This document shows, piece after piece, positions 50,065 to 57,987 of a DNA stretch of 64,000 nt (position 1 is its first letter; each line of letters starts with the position of its first letter). The notes under the pieces were generated by a model, which was not told the DNA's origin, ran no database searches, and saw only the letters and a list, made by a program, of their open reading frames with translations. This stretch comes from Amorphus coralli DSM 19760 (GTDB taxonomy: Bacteria > Pseudomonadota > Alphaproteobacteria > Rhizobiales > Amorphaceae), in the NCBI RefSeq assembly GCF_000374525.1, contig NZ_KB894578.1, positions 62,001 through 126,000 of the forward strand, read 5' to 3'. A program made the translations under genes and the position numbers.

Positions 50065-50607
50065 CTACGCCGGCCAGCCCGCGTCGAGGTCGATCAGGTC
50101 CAGGGCCACCTCGTCGGCCGCAGAGGCGACCGCATCCTTGAGGGACCAGGAGACGGCGAGAACGGAGGCCCGCCAGGCCGCCATAGCGAGAAGCGCATCC
50201 GCGACTGTCGCGGCAGAAGCCGTAAAGTTGGTGTTGGAGGCGTCGCGGAGCGTCACCAGGTCACCGCCGTCGCCGACCGCAATCTTGGCGTCGACCAGGC
50301 CCTTGAGCCCCAGCCAGTTGATCGCGTCCTTCTCGTTGCGATTGTCCAGTGTGCGGACCCCGGCCGAACCGCCGAAGTCGTGCACGAAGCCTGCCGTGAG
50401 GATTGCATCCCGGCGAACGTCGATCTCGGCCGATGCGACGGTCCGGCGGGTCGCCAGGTCGAGCGCAGGCAGCGGCTGCCCGATCTCGACAAGGGTGCCG
50501 TTCGGCAGTGTCACGATCGAAACGCCCTCCCCATAGGCGCTTGAAGCGACGGTCTGTTCGTCGGTGTGAGTGGCGAGGACGAGGCCCCCGCGGCAATAGG
50601 CTTTCAT
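50065..50607 (-). CDS. Phage DUF4376-like protein (tail-fibre associated)
   Basis: A 180-residue protein following the tail fibre gene by 12 bp. The C-terminal part (about 65-175: RRDAILTAGFVHDFGGSAGVRTLDNRNEKDAINWLGL, quoted in part) resembles the DUF4376 domain found in many phage tail-fibre neighbours, which have a role in fibre assembly or tip structure that is not defined. The N-terminal part is short beta-rich sequence. The family is recalled, not searched. Confidence 0.68.
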   Translation of the reverse strand: MKAYCRGGLVLATHTDEQTVASSAYGEGVSIVTLPNGTLVEIGQPLPALDLATRRTVASAEIDVRRDAILTAGFVHDFGGSAGVRTLDNRNEKDAINWLGLKGLVDAKIAVGDGGDLVTLRDASNTNFTASAATVADALLAMAAWRASVLAVSWSLKDAVASAADEVALDLIDLDAGWPA

Positions 50608-50619
50608 GGCGGGAGCCCT

Positions 50620-51852
50620 CTATTGGCGAATGTAGGAGTTTTCGTTGCCGACGGTGTTGACCGCAGGCGAGGAGGCCCCGACGTTGCCGCCGCCTGCATC
50701 GATGCTCGAGCCGCGGTTGGCGAGATAGAAGGTCGTGCCGCTCGCCGTGCAGTTGTTGATCTCCAGGTGGGAATTTCCGTTGGAGTAGTAGCCAACCGAT
50801 GGGGCTCCGATCGAAGTGGAGCCGATGGCGGTCAGCCGACTCTGGCCGGTCGCGACAAAGCTGCCCTGGGTGTTGTTGCGCGATGAGGAGGCGGCCCCCG
50901 CGGTGATACCCGCATTGGCGTCCGCGTGAACACCGTACTGGGCGCAACCACCGGCGTAGACGCTGCCGCCCGTACAGTAGACCGCGCACATCTGCGCCGC
51001 GGTGACGCCGTCGAGCGAGGCGTTGAAGCCGGCGATGTAGCCCGAAGCGCAAGTGAGATGCGCGCCACTGATGCAGATCAGGCCATGCTCGCCTCCCGCG
51101 CCGACCACGTTTTTCACGCTCGATTGAGCGGACTGGAAAGCGAAGTTCTTCACCCCGAAGCCAAGGGAGACGACGGCCTCCACGGCCGAGAAGCCGCCGG
51201 TCATGACGAGGCCGTCGACCGGCGAACCGTCGCCGAGGAACGCAATGTTCTTGAAGGTCCCCAGATTGCCAACCACCGAGGCGCGTGCACCATTCTCGCA
51301 ATAGACCCTTGTGGCGAAGACGCTTTCTGCCAACGCCTTGTTCGCCGCAAGATCGGTTGCCCGGTTGCCGGCGCCGCCACCGTTGGCGGCCCATGCCGAT
51401 TGCGCGGGAAAGGCCGCGAGCAGATCGGCGGCGATCAGGTGAATGCGAGACCCGTCGGGATGGCTGAAGATGGCGGTCTCGGCGGCGCCGTCGAGACCGA
51501 AGTCTTCGGCCGCCACCAGGAAGGTGAGCGAATAGCCGGGCGCGATCCGGTAGCGCGTGGCCCATTCGAACGCATCCTGGAAGGTTGCAAAGTCCCCTGT
51601 GCTGCCGATCGTCTTGACGACATGGGTGTCGATCACCCGGGAGGCTTTCAGTGCCAGCCAGAGCAGGTCCCAATTGTCGATGTCCCCCTCGAGGCCGGCT
51701 TCCTCGATCACCTTCATCAGGTTTTCCTGGACGGCGTTGAGCCAGGGGGCGGTCACCTCCGTACCGGACACTCCGTCGACAAGGCTCTGCGAGCGGAAGC
51801 CCCGCCTGCCGCCGCCGATATCAACCCAATCGGCTCCGTTGACGCGGTCCAT
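50620..51852 (-). CDS. Phage tail fibre / tailspike-like protein
   Basis: A 410-residue protein in the place of Mu gene S. The first 60 residues (DWVDIGGGRRGFRSQSLVDGVSGTEVTAPWLNAVQENLMKVIE, quoted in part) are a baseplate-attachment region common to Mu-like fibres. From about 85 to 400 the sequence is a run of short beta strands with Gly, Asn and Ser turns (for example NVVGAGGEHGLICISGAHLTC), the look of a right-handed beta helix. ATG 51852 has GAGGAGGCCTGACC. It should set host range. No second fibre set or invertase gene is seen in the window. Confidence 0.83.
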   Translation of the reverse strand: MDRVNGADWVDIGGGRRGFRSQSLVDGVSGTEVTAPWLNAVQENLMKVIEEAGLEGDIDNWDLLWLALKASRVIDTHVVKTIGSTGDFATFQDAFEWATRYRIAPGYSLTFLVAAEDFGLDGAAETAIFSHPDGSRIHLIAADLLAAFPAQSAWAANGGGAGNRATDLAANKALAESVFATRVYCENGARASVVGNLGTFKNIAFLGDGSPVDGLVMTGGFSAVEAVVSLGFGVKNFAFQSAQSSVKNVVGAGGEHGLICISGAHLTCASGYIAGFNASLDGVTAAQMCAVYCTGGSVYAGGCAQYGVHADANAGITAGAASSSRNNTQGSFVATGQSRLTAIGSTSIGAPSVGYYSNGNSHLEINNCTASGTTFYLANRGSSIDAGGGNVGASSPAVNTVGNENSYIRQ

Positions 51853-51854
51853 GG

Positions 51855-52454
51855 TCAGGCCTCCTCGAGCACGTAGGAAAACACCACGCGGGTGTGGGAA
51901 TGGGCGATGCGGCGGAGCTCGCACTCGATGGCGGAGATGACGATCCAGCCGAGTGGGTCGCCGGCTCTGCCGGCGCCGGCCCGAAACAGGAACTCGCCGA
52001 TCGGAGCGAGCTTCACGCGCCAGACGAACTGCTCGCCGTCCGCGATGAGCGGTTGTCCTGCCCTCAGGACGCCGGCCTTCGACGGCCAGAACTCGTCGAT
52101 CTGGATGGTCACGCCAAGCCGGGCCGCGACGGAGATCAGATAGGGAAGCGACTGGCCGCCGGTCGCTGTCCATCGCTGATGGGCAATCCGCTGGCGTTCG
52201 CCCAGCGAGGGCGGGCCAACATCCCGCCCGCACGGGTCCGGGCCGAGCACCCGCTCGAAGTCGGGAAGCAGCGCGACGGCCGCCCGGGGGTCGACCTCGT
52301 CCATCAGGGCTTCGGCGCTCGCCTCGGCATCGGCGATTGGGGCGGCGATCCCTTCCAGGAGCGCGTCAAGCACTCCACCACGCTTGCCGAGGGCAAAGCC
52401 GATCGGCAGCTTGCCGATCAGGCTCGACAGGATCTGGGCGACGCTGCGGCTCAT
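51855..52454 (-). CDS. Mu gp48-like tail protein (DUF2313/YmfQ)
   Basis: A 199-residue protein of the YmfQ/gp48 family. It has the N-terminal SVAQILSSLIGKLPIGFALG, the AEALMDEVDPRAAVALLPDFERVLG segment (about 45-70) and RIAHQRWTATGGQSLPYLISVAARLGV (about 90-116). In Mu-type phages it caps the baseplate rim before the fibres attach. The frame is open upstream to 52904, but ATG 52454 overlaps the gp47 stop by 4 bp and fits homology. Confidence 0.88.
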   Translation of the reverse strand: MSRSVAQILSSLIGKLPIGFALGKRGGVLDALLEGIAAPIADAEASAEALMDEVDPRAAVALLPDFERVLGPDPCGRDVGPPSLGERQRIAHQRWTATGGQSLPYLISVAARLGVTIQIDEFWPSKAGVLRAGQPLIADGEQFVWRVKLAPIGEFLFRAGAGRAGDPLGWIVISAIECELRRIAHSHTRVVFSYVLEEA

Positions 52455-53593
52455 GGGGCGGCCTCGAAGATGGGCTCGCCCGGCACCGGGTATTCGGTGC
52501 GGTCCAGGGTGAACGGAGCGGCCGGCTCGAGGAGGTCGTGGGCGTATTCGCCGGAGGCGGCCGAGATCGCCTCGGAGATCCGCGACGGTTCGATCAGCGC
52601 CTCGATCGGCCCGACGTTCACGTCGTCGTCCTCGTCGCCGATCGTGGCGACGAAGCGTTCCCAGGCGTCCGTGACTGCGGCGCGGGTCTCCGTGGTGTCC
52701 GGCCGCAACCGGACCCGGAGCGTCAGCTCCGTGACCTCGCCAGGCACCACGATCGCGTTCGCCGTCACCGGCCGCACGCCTTCGGCCTTGCCGAAGCGGC
52801 CGATGTGGATCTGCATGGCCTCGAGCTCGCCGACGGTGGGCGCGCGGCCGAAGGTGCCGTCCTTCATCACCGCGACCACGCCCACGGAGCCGCGGCCGAT
52901 CCACTCCGGCACGACGTGGACGGCGCGCACATCGAAGGCACTTGCCAGCCAGGTCGGATAGTCGAAAGCCGCGCCACCATGCGGGCGCTGGCGGATGTGG
53001 GCCATCACCGCCTGGGCCAGTTCGGCCGGCGTCGCCTCGGCCGCTCCGCCGGCGATGCCATCGCCGGCGACGGTGATGCGCGAGATCCCCGCAAAGGGCG
53101 TCACGGTCGCCAGCCGAATGCCCGCCTCCAGGTTGCCGGCCGGCCCGGCTGCCGCGGCCGCCACGGCAACCGTCGCGGTGCCTGCCACGCCGATCGTTCC
53201 GGCTTCCGTCGTGACGTAGAGCGTGCCATCTGAGCCCGAGAGCTCAAGGTTGGAGGGAAGCGGCGTCCCAGCCGTCCCCTCGATGTCGACGCTGCCGACG
53301 GCCGTCGTCGCCGGCCGGGGCTCAATGCCCCAGATCCCGGAGTGCCGATAGACGAACTCATCCTCGGCCGTGTCGACGAAGTACTGTCGGCCCCACCAGG
53401 CGACGTGATCGTGGACCTCCCGGATTTCGAGCGAGACGGCGCGGCCGACGGCAGCCAGCATTCCCCGTGCGGAGCGCACCGCTCGCGACAGCGCCACCGG
53501 ATCGACCAACGGCCGGATACGGGTGATCGCGACCTCGAGGCCGCCGGCGATGCGCTCCGCGATCTGGGTCGCACTCCGGACCGGCCAGGCCAT
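52451..53593 (-). CDS. Baseplate J / gp47 family protein
   Basis: A 380-residue baseplate wedge protein of the gpJ/gp47 family. N-terminal RPVRSATQIAERI-type start, a central AGTATVAVAAAAAGPAGNLEAG loop typical of baseplate J, and a C-terminal half with VNVGPIEALIEPSRISEAI. Such proteins build the baseplate that triggers sheath contraction. It shares one base with the gp46 stop. Confidence 0.92.
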   Translation of the reverse strand: MAWPVRSATQIAERIAGGLEVAITRIRPLVDPVALSRAVRSARGMLAAVGRAVSLEIREVHDHVAWWGRQYFVDTAEDEFVYRHSGIWGIEPRPATTAVGSVDIEGTAGTPLPSNLELSGSDGTLYVTTEAGTIGVAGTATVAVAAAAAGPAGNLEAGIRLATVTPFAGISRITVAGDGIAGGAAEATPAELAQAVMAHIRQRPHGGAAFDYPTWLASAFDVRAVHVVPEWIGRGSVGVVAVMKDGTFGRAPTVGELEAMQIHIGRFGKAEGVRPVTANAIVVPGEVTELTLRVRLRPDTTETRAAVTDAWERFVATIGDEDDDVNVGPIEALIEPSRISEAISAASGEYAHDLLEPAAPFTLDRTEYPVPGEPIFEAAP

Positions 53594-54051
53594 CAGCTGA
53601 TCGCCTTCGTGCCGGAGACGGTCGCGTCAGCGACGAGCACGCGCCAGCCGAGTGTCTGGGGATGGATCCAGCTCACCTCGATGTCGGCCGGCTGGCCGGT
53701 ATCGCGCTCCGCCCAGGCGAGGCATTCGCTAAGCCAGTGCTCGAACAGAAGCCGGGTGGTCTCGGTCTCCTTCGCCCGGTCCAGAAGCCACAGGCGGGAG
53801 CCGACGCGCTCGCCGGCCTGGTCCAGGGCGTCGCCGGCCCAGCCGCGGCGTTCGTTGAAGCCGGAGGGTGTGAGGAACTCGGTGCGGCCCTGGGGCAGCT
53901 CGTCGTCAGGCTCGGCGCGTCGATCCAGCCCGACCGAGAGCAGCACGGCCGTGATCGACGTGTCGTCGATCAGCAGATCGCCATCGTCCCCGAGTGCGAG
54001 ATCGCAGCGTCGGGTCTCCCGGTCGTAGACGAGGGCGAGGTCGAAGAACAT
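53593..54051 (-). CDS. Phage GP46 family protein
   Basis: A 152-residue protein matching the GP46 family of Mu-like phages: MFFDLALVYDRETRRCDLAL at the start, the SVGLDRRAEPDDELP turn and the WLLDRAKETETTRLLFEHWLSECLAW segment. It is a baseplate component near the spike. Its start is 70 bp from the opposite-strand cargo gene, so the late mRNA must pass through that gene before reaching it. Confidence 0.88.
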   Translation of the reverse strand: MFFDLALVYDRETRRCDLALGDDGDLLIDDTSITAVLLSVGLDRRAEPDDELPQGRTEFLTPSGFNERRGWAGDALDQAGERVGSRLWLLDRAKETETTRLLFEHWLSECLAWAERDTGQPADIEVSWIHPQTLGWRVLVADATVSGTKAIS

Positions 54052-54120
54052 TGCGCGACGCTATCGCGCGCGCGATCCTCGGATCAGACCGCCACGGCGG
54101 GCGAAGTTAAGAGGTGGGAA

Positions 54121-54786
54121 ATGGGAGAAATTCAGGAGTTCCTCCACCGCCTGATCGTGGAGATCAACCAAGCACTGGAACCCACGTTGTCATGGGCCGC
54201 CGTCAAATCATTCTTTGAAGGCTCGTCGTCAGTTTGGGCGGCGGTCGCTGCGGCGATTGCCCTAGCCAGCACGCTGCTGAATTGGTGGTCAAGTCGGGAA
54301 GCCCTTAATCAGGCTCGGCAACACTTCATCGAGGATGCTCAACAATCCAGGCTGCTCTTCCTTGAAGAAAAGCGTCGCCATAGGGAAGAAAGGTCGTCTG
54401 CAGTCACCTTCGAACGTGCCAGGTGGGGCATGCGAAACCGGGAGGCCAAGAAGGTTGGGGACCTCGAGCCGGAACAGTGGAGCGAGCACTTCACAAATTT
54501 CCATACCCAGCTCTGGATCTGGCGCGAAGCGGCGGCAGACGGGCTTCCAACCCATCCCGACTTCAGAGCATGGGACTTACTCGATTGCTCACATGCTGCG
54601 GATATTCGCGACCACGGGGCAGCTGCCGCATTTCCCGAGCCATTGCGGACAACAATCCTGAATGCCGCCATGACCTTTGACGGTTGGGTCGAACAACAGA
54701 AGGCGCGAGGAGAACCATTCACCAGTGACGACGTGCCACTATTTTGTTTCCCTATTCACACTCCCACTTCACCGCCCCCGAAATGA
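54121..54786 (+). CDS. Opposite-strand cargo (moron-like) gene, membrane-anchored protein of unknown function
   Basis: A 221-residue protein encoded against all other late phage genes, between the PAAR/gp45 and gp46 genes. It has one hydrophobic segment (about 36-55, SSVWAAVAAAIALASTLLNWW), a charged helical stretch likely to form a coiled coil (about 58-95, QQSRLLFLEEKRRHREERSS), then a mixed domain rich in Trp and His. Base use is less GC-rich than its neighbours. Its own ribosome-binding site (AAGAGGTGG) suggests its own promoter in the 70-bp gap. It overlaps the end of the PAAR gene by 35 bp. No family is recognised; a lysogenic-conversion or exclusion role is a guess. Confidence 0.72.
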   Translation: MGEIQEFLHRLIVEINQALEPTLSWAAVKSFFEGSSSVWAAVAAAIALASTLLNWWSSREALNQARQHFIEDAQQSRLLFLEEKRRHREERSSAVTFERARWGMRNREAKKVGDLEPEQWSEHFTNFHTQLWIWREAAADGLPTHPDFRAWDLLDCSHAADIRDHGAAAAFPEPLRTTILNAAMTFDGWVEQQKARGEPFTSDDVPLFCFPIHTPTSPPPK

Positions 54787-55009
54787 GCGCTGCGCCGCAG
54801 GCGGCGTGATCGCCGTGCCGGGCAATCGGCGCGCCCTCGCACGTCCACCTCGAGGAGCCTTCGACGATCGGTTGAGGGCCGTGTAAAGGGCATTCGAGGA
54901 TGTCCCCAACGCGGGCGATCGGCTCGCCCTCGCAGTCCCAGGCGGCCGCGCCCGACGAGACCACGCCGCCATGGTCGGAGCCGTCACCCAGGCGAACGAT
55001 CAGCGGCAT
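54752..55009 (-). CDS. PAAR-like spike tip protein
   Basis: An 85-residue beta-rich protein with two repeats of the PAAR pattern: GSDHGGVVSSGAAAWDCEGEPIARVGDILECPLHGP and IVEGSSRWTCEGAPIARHGDHAACGAALI (quoted in part). The His and Cys residues would bind the metal at the sharp tip of the spike. It starts in the gp45 stop. The spike trimer is gp45, so this completes the piercing device. Confidence 0.87.
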   Translation of the reverse strand: MPLIVRLGDGSDHGGVVSSGAAAWDCEGEPIARVGDILECPLHGPQPIVEGSSRWTCEGAPIARHGDHAACGAALISGAVKWECE

Positions 55010-55446
55010 TATTCCAGCTTCCCCGAGCCGGCCTTCAGCGACAGCGCATCACCTTCCACTGAGACACCGGCCGGCGACGTGACGGTGACGCTCGCGCCCG
55101 TCTTGATGTCGAGGTCGCCGCCGGCGGTCAGCACGAGCTTATCCCCGTGCTTGTTGTAGAGCCCGACCTCGCCCTCCTGGAGACCGCCCATACGGTTGGA
55201 GGGATTGGCGATCGGCAGCACGATCAGGTCGCCTTCGTCGCCGCCGATCGTGAGCACGATGCCGAGCGCCCCGTCCGGCGGCACGTGAGCGGCGAATCCG
55301 TACGGCATGATCACCTCGACCTCGTCGCGCCAGACGCCGGCGGCAACCTCGACCGAGCAGGTCTGCATCTCACCGTCGTCGCGGACGCTGCGGATCGTGC
55401 AGCGCCGCATCATCCCCCGCAACTTGCCGGCGGTGTCCTGATCCAT
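55009..55446 (-). CDS. Baseplate assembly protein V / gp45 (spike)
   Basis: A 145-residue protein. The N-terminal OB-like domain (about 1-95) has MRRCTIRSVRDDGEMQTCSVEV and PYGFAAHVPPDGALGIVLTIGG. The C-terminal strand repeats (VGLYNKHGDKLVLTAGGDLDIKTGASVTVTSPAG, quoted in part) form the trimeric beta-helical spike. It pairs with the PAAR tip protein next to it. Confidence 0.9.
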   Translation of the reverse strand: MDQDTAGKLRGMMRRCTIRSVRDDGEMQTCSVEVAAGVWRDEVEVIMPYGFAAHVPPDGALGIVLTIGGDEGDLIVLPIANPSNRMGGLQEGEVGLYNKHGDKLVLTAGGDLDIKTGASVTVTSPAGVSVEGDALSLKAGSGKLE

Positions 55447-55456
55447 GGTGATCTCC

Positions 55457-56713
55457 TCAGAGTTCGTAGGCGGTGGTGTCTAGCGCTTTTGGAGCCGGCT
55501 TCGCCTTGGCGGTGCTGCGGCTCTTCTGGTTGGTCCGCCGGCGATCGACGGGGCGCTCGTCGAAGGCCTCCGGCGACGAGAGAGCCATCTCGGTCAGCTC
55601 GCCCTGCTCGTCGTAGCGGTAGACGGTGCGCGCGATCAGAAGGTCACGCTCGATGCCCTGGTAGGCGTCGGAGACGAAGGCGAGCTGGTTGATCCTCCAG
55701 AGCTTGCCGTTGGCCCGGAATCCGTGCACCCAGGTCACGAGCTCCTCCGCCTCGGCGCGGGCCGTCCGCATCCGCCAGTCGGCTTCGTCGGCCGCCGCCT
55801 GGGCGTCGGCTTGTGTCTTGGCGAGGTGGACGATCGGCCGGTAGCGGGTGATCTCGGGATCCTCGGCCGAACCCTTCACGGCCGTGCCGAACCGCTCGCG
55901 TTCCGTGGCGCTGCCGTCTCCGGCAGTGCGGTCCCCGATCGAAAGCGGCTCGGCCGTCACATCGAGAGGCGCGGGCCGCCCCGAGCGACGTCCGCCGGCT
56001 CGCTCCGCCTGGGCGTGCACCACCGTGACAGAGTAGCGGGCCTCGTGGCTGTACTCGGCCAGGCTGCCCTTCATGTTGCCGGGGAGCGTCAGGTCGGCCG
56101 GCGCCCGCGTGGCGCCCGTGCGGGTGATCACGACGCCACCTGTGCCGTCCGACGTCATCAGGGCGTGCCGCTGGCGCGCGCCCTTCTCGATCGCCGCGAG
56201 CCCCGTCTCGGCCAGCTCCAGCGGATAGCGGTCGAAGGGCCGGCCGGTGTCGATCTCGCAGCGGACCGAGAGACCGAAGGGCGCGCAGATCCGCTTGGCG
56301 GCATCCTCCAGCTTCACCTGGCGGAACTCGCCGGGCCCGGACGGCGCCGCCGCGCAGTCGACCAGGTCGCCCGCCTTGTCGCGCCCGGAGATCGTCACCT
56401 CGGCGCGGACCTCGTCGATGACCGGGCGCGCCCGCTCGATCCAGCCGGTCAGCACCGGCTCGTCGTCGATATAGAGCCGAGCTCCCGGCCCGGGCCGCAG
56501 CCGGACAATCGGTGGCGGCGAGGCCCAGTCAAAGGTGGCGATCGAGCGGGTCGCGTCGCGCGCGACCACGGTGAAGGAGCCGGAGAAATCCCTCAGGTCG
56601 CGAACAATCTCGACGGAGACGAAGCTGTCGAAGGATCCGGCGCCGTCGATCTCCAGGCGCACGCGCCGGGTCGGCTCGGTGGCCGGGACAAGCTCGCGCG
56701 AGATCACGGCCAT
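55457..56713 (-). CDS. Baseplate hub protein, Mu gp44 / late control D type
   Basis: A 418-residue hub protein of the contractile-injection family (Mu P/gp44, VgrG- and gpD-like). It has an N-terminal VRLEIDGAGSFDSFVSVEIVRDLRDFSGSFTVVA beta domain, the ITISGRDKAGDLVDCAA-type segment (about 108-125) and the central KLEDAAKRICAPFGL, quoted in part. It connects the tube with the spike. Its start shares one base with the gp43 stop. Confidence 0.88.
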   Translation of the reverse strand: MAVISRELVPATEPTRRVRLEIDGAGSFDSFVSVEIVRDLRDFSGSFTVVARDATRSIATFDWASPPPIVRLRPGPGARLYIDDEPVLTGWIERARPVIDEVRAEVTISGRDKAGDLVDCAAAPSGPGEFRQVKLEDAAKRICAPFGLSVRCEIDTGRPFDRYPLELAETGLAAIEKGARQRHALMTSDGTGGVVITRTGATRAPADLTLPGNMKGSLAEYSHEARYSVTVVHAQAERAGGRRSGRPAPLDVTAEPLSIGDRTAGDGSATERERFGTAVKGSAEDPEITRYRPIVHLAKTQADAQAAADEADWRMRTARAEAEELVTWVHGFRANGKLWRINQLAFVSDAYQGIERDLLIARTVYRYDEQGELTEMALSSPEAFDERPVDRRRTNQKSRSTAKAKPAPKALDTTAYEL

Positions 56714-57987
56714 CAGCGCGCCGCCTCGATCCGCCCGGCCGGCAGTGCGGCGGGATGGCGCGGCCGGTTGCGGGCCACGATGTCTGCATAGCCGGCCTCG
56801 ATCGCCGCCGGCGTGTCGCCGAAGAGATGCGCGGCCACCTGGAAAGCGTCGGCCGGTCGGGACGTGGAGAGCGCCACCACCTGCGGCAGCCGGCCGATCA
56901 CCTCGTTGAGGTCGGCGATCGCCGCCGTCCGGAAGGTCTCGAGCTCGAGTCTGGCGTCAGTCACGACGCCTGCGAAAATGGTCTCGACCAGAAGGTCGGC
57001 AGCGGCAGAGGTCCGGTTCGTCTCGGTGGCGATCGCCGCACGGGCGGTGCGCGCCTCTTCGCGGGTAGCGAACTCCGCCTGGGCAAGCATCGGTCCGGCT
57101 TCGGCGATCGCGGCCGCGGCGGAGCCCAGGAGCATGGCCCGGTCGGACGCGGACGGCGCATCGCCGGCGGCCGTGGTCAGGCGGCTCGCCAGCCCCAGCG
57201 TGAACTCCAGCCCTTGCCTCGGCGTCAGTCCCTCGTCGGCGGGCAGCGCGGAATAGGCCGGCGCCACCACCGGCGCGGCGGTGAGGGCCGGAACGGAGGA
57301 CCGCAGCGCCGCCGTCGTCGCCGCGACCAGGTCGGCCACCGCCGCCGGGGTCGCCGGGCTGGCGGATCCGGCGGCCGCCAGGATCGCGCGGGTACCGGAG
57401 CCCCGGCGCACGTCGGGCCAGGCCTCCGCCGTCTCTCCGACAGTCGTTGCGAACACGCGTCCCGTTCGGGTCGAGGCTTTGGCGCTGGCGCGGCTGATGG
57501 TGAGGCGGTCGACACTCTCGATCAGGAGCAGCGCGGCCGACGTGAGAAGCGCCGCCGTGGCGGCGACGGCTGCCGCCGTGGAGAGGCGCGAGGGCTGGGC
57601 CCCGTCCGGCATCCGCTTGAAGTAGGCGAAGAAGCGGGCGACCCGCAGCTCGCGCGCCGAGAAGGTGATCTCGGGCGGCCGATCGACGATCACCCGCATC
57701 CAGCCGAGCCAGGGATGGTAGAGCGTGCCGGGCCCGGCCTGCTGGAAAGCGGCACGGAGCGCCACCGCGCGGGCGATGTAGTCGTCGCCGACGATGACGC
57801 CCTCCACCGAGACCACCTCGGGCAGTGCCCCGAGATCGTCGTATTCGGCATCGTCCCGGCCGGGGAACAGGTGCTCGGCGACGCGCCGGCCGAACTCCGT
57901 GCGGGTGTCCGGCACGTCGAAGGCGACGCCCCGATACTGTCCGGGGATCAGGCCAGGCAGGAGGTCGGCGACGGAATCGAGGATCAT
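56713..57987 (-). CDS. Mu gp43-like protein (DNA circularisation N domain)
   Basis: A 424-residue protein. The N-terminal 90 residues (YRGVAFDVPDTRTEFGRRVAEHLFPGRDDAEYDDLGALPEVVSVEGVIVGDDYIARAVALRAAFQQAGPGTLYHPWLG, quoted in part) form the domain named for DNA circularisation in Mu N; the rest is Ala-rich helix. Present evidence places Mu N in the baseplate hub. The frame is open to 58233, but the domain starts at MILDSVADLL, so ATG 57987 is taken. It overlaps the tape-measure stop by 4 bp. Confidence 0.88.
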   Translation of the reverse strand: MILDSVADLLPGLIPGQYRGVAFDVPDTRTEFGRRVAEHLFPGRDDAEYDDLGALPEVVSVEGVIVGDDYIARAVALRAAFQQAGPGTLYHPWLGWMRVIVDRPPEITFSARELRVARFFAYFKRMPDGAQPSRLSTAAAVAATAALLTSAALLLIESVDRLTISRASAKASTRTGRVFATTVGETAEAWPDVRRGSGTRAILAAAGSASPATPAAVADLVAATTAALRSSVPALTAAPVVAPAYSALPADEGLTPRQGLEFTLGLASRLTTAAGDAPSASDRAMLLGSAAAAIAEAGPMLAQAEFATREEARTARAAIATETNRTSAAADLLVETIFAGVVTDARLELETFRTAAIADLNEVIGRLPQVVALSTSRPADAFQVAAHLFGDTPAAIEAGYADIVARNRPRHPAALPAGRIEAAR

